Assembly (NCBI GenBank): GCA_029980465.1
Contig: JARYIJ010000001.1
Span: 2,009,749 to 2,073,748 of the forward strand
DNA length: 64,000 bases
Direction: 5' to 3'
Origin: Pseudolabrys sp.
GTDB lineage: Bacteria; Pseudomonadota; Alphaproteobacteria; Rhizobiales; Xanthobacteraceae
This document shows, piece after piece, positions 60,204 through 64,000 of the stretch (position 1 is its first letter; each line of letters begins with the position of its first letter). Position numbers and translations under genes: made by a program. The notes beneath the pieces were generated by a model. That model searched no databases. It was not told where the DNA came from and saw only the letters and a program-made list of their open reading frames with translations.

Positions 60204-61102
60204 TCGGCGGCCCTCAGCTGCTGCGCGGCGATGCCGCGATACCAGTCGTAGATCTGCGCGCCGTTCCAGTGCAGCACGCCGTCGTGCTTGTTGACATAAT
60301 CATAGATCGCTTCGAGGTACTTGATGCGATGCGGCTGGCCGCTGATGTAGGGATGGATCGCCAGCGCGCAGAATTTCGCGCGATCCTTGCTCTCGGCATA
60401 GAGCCGATCGAACTGGTCGATGGTGCGCTTGAGCAGGTAATCGCTCTCGTGATGCTGCACGAGCATCATCGGGATGTCGTTGAGCTCGACGGTGTAGGGC
60501 AGGGTGACGAGCGGCCCCTTGGCGGTGCGGATCACGGTCGGCTCGTCGTCATAGACCCAGTCGCCGATGTATTTGACGCCGGCGGCAGCGAGCAGCTCCG
60601 GCGTCTCCAGCGTCTGCGTCAGGCCGGGGCCGAGCCAGCCGACCGGCCGCGTGCCGGTGAATGTCTCGATGATGGTCATCGACCGCGCGATCATCGCGGC
60701 CTGATCGGGCTCCTTGTGGATCGGACCCTGCTCGTAGGCGTGGCCCATGAACTCCCAGCCGTCGTCGCGCGCCTGAGCCGCGACGCGCTCGTAGTCCTCG
60801 CAGATGCGGGCGTTGGCCGACAGCGTCGGCTTGATGCCCAGCCTCCTGAACAGGTCGAAGAAGCGCCAGCAGCCGACGCGCATGCCGTATTCGTGAAAGC
60901 CCCAATGCACCACGTCGGGCATGAGCTGCGCGCCGGTCGGCGCCGGCAGCACCTGGCGCGCCATCGGCTTGGAGATGTCCCACACCTCGTAATTGACGAT
61001 GGTCCAGAACACGATGCGCGCATTGCCCGGGAGCTTGAGCGGCGGGCGGTCGACAATGGCGGAATAGTCGCTGCGCTCGCGCGGCGTCATCGGATTTGAC
61101 AT
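60200..61102 (-). CDS. Polysaccharide-deacetylase-fold protein (PuuE/allantoinase-like), copy 2
   Basis: 300 residues from ATG 61102 (GGAG upstream). Same block order as copy 1 (NARIVFWTIVNYEVWD, WGFHEYGMRVGCWRFFDLFRRLGIKPTLS, WEFMGHAYEQGPIHKEPDQ, GWLGPGLTQTLETPEL, GDWVYDDEPT) but clearly diverged, so the pair may act on two substrates or form a hetero-oligomer. It follows livF by 34 bp. Confidence 0.85.
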   Translation of the reverse strand: MSNPMTPRERSDYSAIVDRPPLKLPGNARIVFWTIVNYEVWDISKPMARQVLPAPTGAQLMPDVVHWGFHEYGMRVGCWRFFDLFRRLGIKPTLSANARICEDYERVAAQARDDGWEFMGHAYEQGPIHKEPDQAAMIARSMTIIETFTGTRPVGWLGPGLTQTLETPELLAAAGVKYIGDWVYDDEPTVIRTAKGPLVTLPYTVELNDIPMMLVQHHESDYLLKRTIDQFDRLYAESKDRAKFCALAIHPYISGQPHRIKYLEAIYDYVNKHDGVLHWNGAQIYDWYRGIAAQQLRAAE

Positions 61103-61136
61103 GGCAAAACTCCGGCTACCAGCCCGCAACAGGATG

Positions 61137-61880
61137 TCACGCGTCCGGCTCGACGCGCAAGCCGACCAGCCGGTCGAGCGTCGCGGTGTCGTTGCGCAAA
61201 TCCTGCGAGCGGCCGCGCCAGGCCACCGTGCCGCGTTCGAGCACGACGGCGTCGGTCGTCAGTTCCAGCGCGATTTCGGTATGCTGCTCGACAAGAACGA
61301 TGGCGAGGCGCTTGTCGGACAGCATCAATTTGATGGCGTCGATCAGTTCCTCGACGATGACCGGCGCGAGGCCTTCGAGCGGCTCGTCGAGCAGCAGCAC
61401 CGACGGGTTCGTCATCAGCGCGCGGGCGATCGCAAGCATCTGCTGTTCGCCGCCGGAAAGCTGGTTGCCCATGTTGCCGCGCCGCTCTTTTAGCCGCGGA
61501 AACATCCGGTAGATCGAGTCGAGGGTCCAGTGCGCGCCGGCGGCGCCAGCCCGCGCGGTTGTGGTGAGGTTTTCCTCGACGTTGAGCGAGGGGAAGATTT
61601 CGCGCTCCTGCGCCACCCAACCGATGCCGCTGCGCGCCCGCAGGTGCGGACTCATGCGCGAAATGTTCTGTCCCTGCCACGACACCGTGCCGCTGCGCAG
61701 TTGCGTGTAGCCCATGATCGTCAGCAGCAGCGTCGACTTGCCGACACCGTTGCGTCCGAGCAGCGCGATGCTGCCGGATTTCGGCACGTCGAGCGAGACG
61801 CCGTGCAGGACGGCGGCGTCGCCATAACCGGCGCGGACATCGGCAAGAGAGAGCAGCGCATCAGCCATAGAATCAACCAT
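61137..61880 (-). CDS. livF: ABC transporter ATP-binding protein, LivF type (second importer)
   Basis: 247 residues from ATG 61880, overlapping the livG stop (ATGGTTGA; ATG 61868 is also possible). Walker A GRNGVGKSTLLL, signature LSGGEQQMLAIARAL, Walker B VLLLDEPLEGL and switch VLVEQHT. Second HAAT importer of the window, associated with the deacetylase-amidase genes. Confidence 0.92.
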   Translation of the reverse strand: MVDSMADALLSLADVRAGYGDAAVLHGVSLDVPKSGSIALLGRNGVGKSTLLLTIMGYTQLRSGTVSWQGQNISRMSPHLRARSGIGWVAQEREIFPSLNVEENLTTTARAGAAGAHWTLDSIYRMFPRLKERRGNMGNQLSGGEQQMLAIARALMTNPSVLLLDEPLEGLAPVIVEELIDAIKLMLSDKRLAIVLVEQHTEIALELTTDAVVLERGTVAWRGRSQDLRNDTATLDRLVGLRVEPDA

Positions 61881-62649
61881 GCTGGCGCGTCCCCAGATAG
61901 ACCTCGCGCACGCGCGGATCGGCGGAGATTTCAGCCGGCGACCCTTGCGTGAAGATCGCACCGCCGACCAGCACGATGATGTGCGAGGCGAATCGGAACA
62001 CGACGTGCATGTCGTGCTCGATGAACAGCAGTGTCAGGTCGTTTGAGAGATTGGCGACGGCCTCAAAGATGTCGCCAGATTCCTCCTGCGGCACGCCGGC
62101 GGCCGGCTCGTCGAGCAGCAGCACCTTGGGGCGCGTCGCCAGCGCCAGCGCGATCTCCAGCAGGCGCTGGCGGCCGTAGGGCAATTGCCGCGTTGGCTGG
62201 TAGCAGACCTCGCCGAGCTTGAGGCGCGCGAGAATGCCGTAGGCCTCCTCGATCGACTCGGCATGGCTGGACAGGCTGGTCCAGAACTCTCCGGCCTCGC
62301 GCCGCCGCTCGGCGACGGCGAGCGTGACGGCCTCGAGCGGATTGAGGCTCGGAAACAGCGTGTTGATCTGGAAGGTGCGGGCGAGGCCGCGCGTGACGCG
62401 CTGCTGCGGCTCGAGCGACGTAACGTCATCCGCGCCGAGCAGGATGCTGCCGCCATCCGGCTTCAGCATGCCGGTGATGAGATTGATCAACGTCGTCTTG
62501 CCGGCGCCATTCGGGCCGATCAGCGCGTAGCGCACACCCTTCGGCAGGTCGATGGTGACGTCCTGCGTCACGGCCAGCGAACCGAACTGCTTCGACAGGC
62601 CGCGAGTCGACAGCGCGATCTCAGGCGTCGCGGTCACGACTTTCTCCAT
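61873..62649 (-). CDS. livG: ABC transporter ATP-binding protein, LivG type (second importer)
   Basis: 258 residues from ATG 62649. Walker A GPNGAGKTTLIN, LARTFQINTLFPSL, a degenerate signature LPYGRQRLLEIALAL, Walker B VLLLDEPAAGV and switch LFIEHDM. A much longer frame upstream is only the antisense-like alternative frame of livM and was rejected. It overlaps the livM end by 16 bp. Confidence 0.92.
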   Translation of the reverse strand: MEKVVTATPEIALSTRGLSKQFGSLAVTQDVTIDLPKGVRYALIGPNGAGKTTLINLITGMLKPDGGSILLGADDVTSLEPQQRVTRGLARTFQINTLFPSLNPLEAVTLAVAERRREAGEFWTSLSSHAESIEEAYGILARLKLGEVCYQPTRQLPYGRQRLLEIALALATRPKVLLLDEPAAGVPQEESGDIFEAVANLSNDLTLLFIEHDMHVVFRFASHIIVLVGGAIFTQGSPAEISADPRVREVYLGTRQHG

Positions 62650-63617
62650 CGCGCCGCCAGCGCCGACAGGCCGCCGAGGATGCCGTTGGGCAGGAACATC
62701 ACGACGCCGATCAGCAGCAGGCCGATCCAGAAATACCAGTACTGCGGCGCGATGCCCGAGAACTGGTCGCGCGCCACCATGAAGATAGCGGCGCCGATCA
62801 GGCCGCCGTAGAGCCGGCCGGCGCCGCCGAGCACCAGCATGACCAGCACGTCGGCGGAGCGGCCGAAGCTGATCGATTCCAGCGCCGCCGATTGCGTCGT
62901 CTGCGTCAGCAGCGCGCCGGCGATGCCCGCCATGGCCGCGGCGATCGTGAACGCCATGCGCACGTGGGCGCGGCTCGGCGCGCCGATCGCGGGCATCCGC
63001 GTCCAGTTCTCGCGGATGCCGCGCAGCGCCAGGCCGAACGGCGAATGCACGATGCGCCGCGCGCACAGGAACAGGATGAACAGCACCGCAAGCGAGTAGC
63101 CGTAGGCGGTGTAGCCGTAGAGGTCGAAATTGAAGGCGCCGAGCACCTTGTTGATGCTGATGCCCTGCAGGCCGTCCGAGCCGCCGGTCAGCCAGTGCGC
63201 GCGGTTGGCGATCTCCTGCATCAGCAGGCCGATGCCGAGCGTCAGCATGATCAGGGTGAAATGGCGGAAGCGCGCGACGATCAGGCTGACGACGAAGCCG
63301 GATGCGGCCGACACGATGGCCGCGACCAGCAGGCCCGGCAGCGGCGCGCCCCACACGAACTTCGAGAACAGGCCGGCGGTGTAGGCGCCGATGCCGAAGA
63401 AAGCGGCGTGGCCGAGCGACACCACGCCGGCGTAGCCGAGCAGGATGTCGAGCGACAGCGCGAACAGCGCCGTGATGGCGACCTGGCTCGCCAGCGACAG
63501 ATAATCGGGCAGCAGCCAGAACGGCAGCAGGGTCGCCAGCCAGAATGCGATCTCGACCGGCGTCCAGCGGCTTTGCGCCTGAAGATAGGCCCGCGGGGTC
63601 AGAGGAACGTCCGCCAT
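62634..63617 (-). CDS. livM: Branched-chain amino acid-type ABC permease, LivM (second importer)
   Basis: 327 residues from ATG 63617, which shares its A with the livH stop (TGATG). An N-terminal extension of about 40 residues precedes the usual core (SLDILLGYAGVVSLGHAAFFGIGAYTAG, RFRHFTLIMLTLGIGLLMQEI, LALRGIRENWTRMPAIG). Inner membrane. Confidence 0.92.
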   Translation of the reverse strand: MADVPLTPRAYLQAQSRWTPVEIAFWLATLLPFWLLPDYLSLASQVAITALFALSLDILLGYAGVVSLGHAAFFGIGAYTAGLFSKFVWGAPLPGLLVAAIVSAASGFVVSLIVARFRHFTLIMLTLGIGLLMQEIANRAHWLTGGSDGLQGISINKVLGAFNFDLYGYTAYGYSLAVLFILFLCARRIVHSPFGLALRGIRENWTRMPAIGAPSRAHVRMAFTIAAAMAGIAGALLTQTTQSAALESISFGRSADVLVMLVLGGAGRLYGGLIGAAIFMVARDQFSGIAPQYWYFWIGLLLIGVVMFLPNGILGGLSALAARWRKS

Positions 63618-64000
63618 CAGCGCTTCCCGAACAGGCCGCTCGGCTTCCACAGCAGCACGGCGATCATGACGAGGTAGATCAGGAAGGCGCCGAGCTCGGG
63701 GAAGTAATATTTGCCGGCGATGTCGCTGATGCCGATCAGCATGGCGGCGATGAAGGAGCCGGCGATCGAGCCGAGCCCGCCGACGGCGACGACGATCAGC
63801 ACGTAGACGAGATAGGTGAACGAGAACGAAGGATCGAGGCCGACGATTTCGATCGCCAGTGCGCCGCCGAGCCCGGCGAGGCCGGAGCCGATGGCGAAGG
63901 TGATGGCGAAGGTGGCGTCGACGTTGATGCCGAGTCCGCTCGCCATGCGCTGGTTGTCGACCGCCGCGCGCACCATGGCGCCGAACCGGGTGTATTCGAG
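63617..64000 (-). CDS. livH: Branched-chain amino acid-type ABC permease, LivH (second importer), 5' end outside window
   Basis: C-terminal ~127 residues, open to the window edge. LEYTRFGAMVRAAVDNQRMASGLGINV is the LivH coupling loop, followed by TFAIGSGLAGLGGALAIEIVGLDPSF, VAVGGLGSIAGSFIAAMLIGI and LLWKPSGLFGKR. The binding protein and first half of the gene lie beyond base 64000. Confidence 0.9.
   Translation of the reverse strand, partial: LEYTRFGAMVRAAVDNQRMASGLGINVDATFAITFAIGSGLAGLGGALAIEIVGLDPSFSFTYLVYVLIVVAVGGLGSIAGSFIAAMLIGISDIAGKYYFPELGAFLIYLVMIAVLLWKPSGLFGKR

Noticed and set aside
61881..63354. Long minus-strand frame that would extend LivG to 493 residues
   Set aside because: The upstream ~235 residues are Arg/Ala/Gly-rich alternative-frame translation of livM; ATG 62649 gives a normal-size LivG.

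Overview
The window looks like a chromosome segment of a high-GC alphaproteobacterium of the Bradyrhizobium/Xanthobacteraceae type. The basis is several branched-chain-amino-acid-type (Liv) ABC transporters used as catabolic importers, a cpa/tad pilus locus with the rhizobial gene order, and a Bradyrhizobium-style three-gene phage-like hypothetical cassette. No rRNA, tRNA or CRISPR array was seen. All assignments come from reading the sequence and from remembered family motifs; no database was searched.

Layout. 1-4 kb: the end of a surface-polysaccharide locus with an rfbB fragment, a truncated glycosyltransferase fused tail-on to a truncated export lipoprotein, a decayed IS3-type transposase interrupted by an internally deleted IS481-type element, and a methyltransferase. 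4-15.1 kb: a catabolic island of marR, a complete Liv importer, an HpaB-type flavin monooxygenase with a flavin reductase, an enamidase-like amidohydrolase, a DUF2848 (FAH-like) protein, a cupin and two DUF1185 proteins. This is the best candidate for an undescribed pathway. 15.2-17.4 kb: a phage recombination remnant (Rad52-like protein with an HNH tail, Gp157), with two frameshifts.

17.6-26.2 kb: a tightly overlapping operon hyuA-hyuB-FAH hydrolase-ABC transporter, with a divergent lysR. 26.0-29.5 kb: a scarred zone. The lysR 3' end is duplicated on the far side of a nucleotidyltransferase-fold gene, followed by small palindromic repeats and an intact-looking IS5/IS427-type insertion. 29.5-31.3 kb: a terminase-small-subunit-like gene between two hypotheticals. 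31.5-35.4 kb: an L,D-transpeptidase and a uracil-catabolism (URC1-URC4-upp) operon. 35.5-41.5 kb: a hypothetical protein, an FAD oxidoreductase, a NitT/TauT-type ABC transporter and an SDR dehydrogenase.

41.6-51.5 kb: a tad/cpa type IVc pilus locus (tadG divergent from cpaBCDEF-tadBCD) without a visible pilin or prepilin peptidase. 51.5-64 kb: an M20 carbamoylase-type hydrolase, a free-standing adenylation-carrier-thioesterase protein, a split ThDP decarboxylase, a Spy-like periplasmic protein, a cupin, and a second Liv importer in one operon with two polysaccharide-deacetylase-fold (allantoinase-like) proteins and an amidase. The last livH gene runs off the window.

The common theme is import and hydrolysis of small cyclic or amide-containing nitrogen compounds. 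Cyclic-amide, hydantoin-like, ureido, uracil and amide hydrolases each sit with or near a dedicated transporter, and mobile-element debris lies between the blocks.
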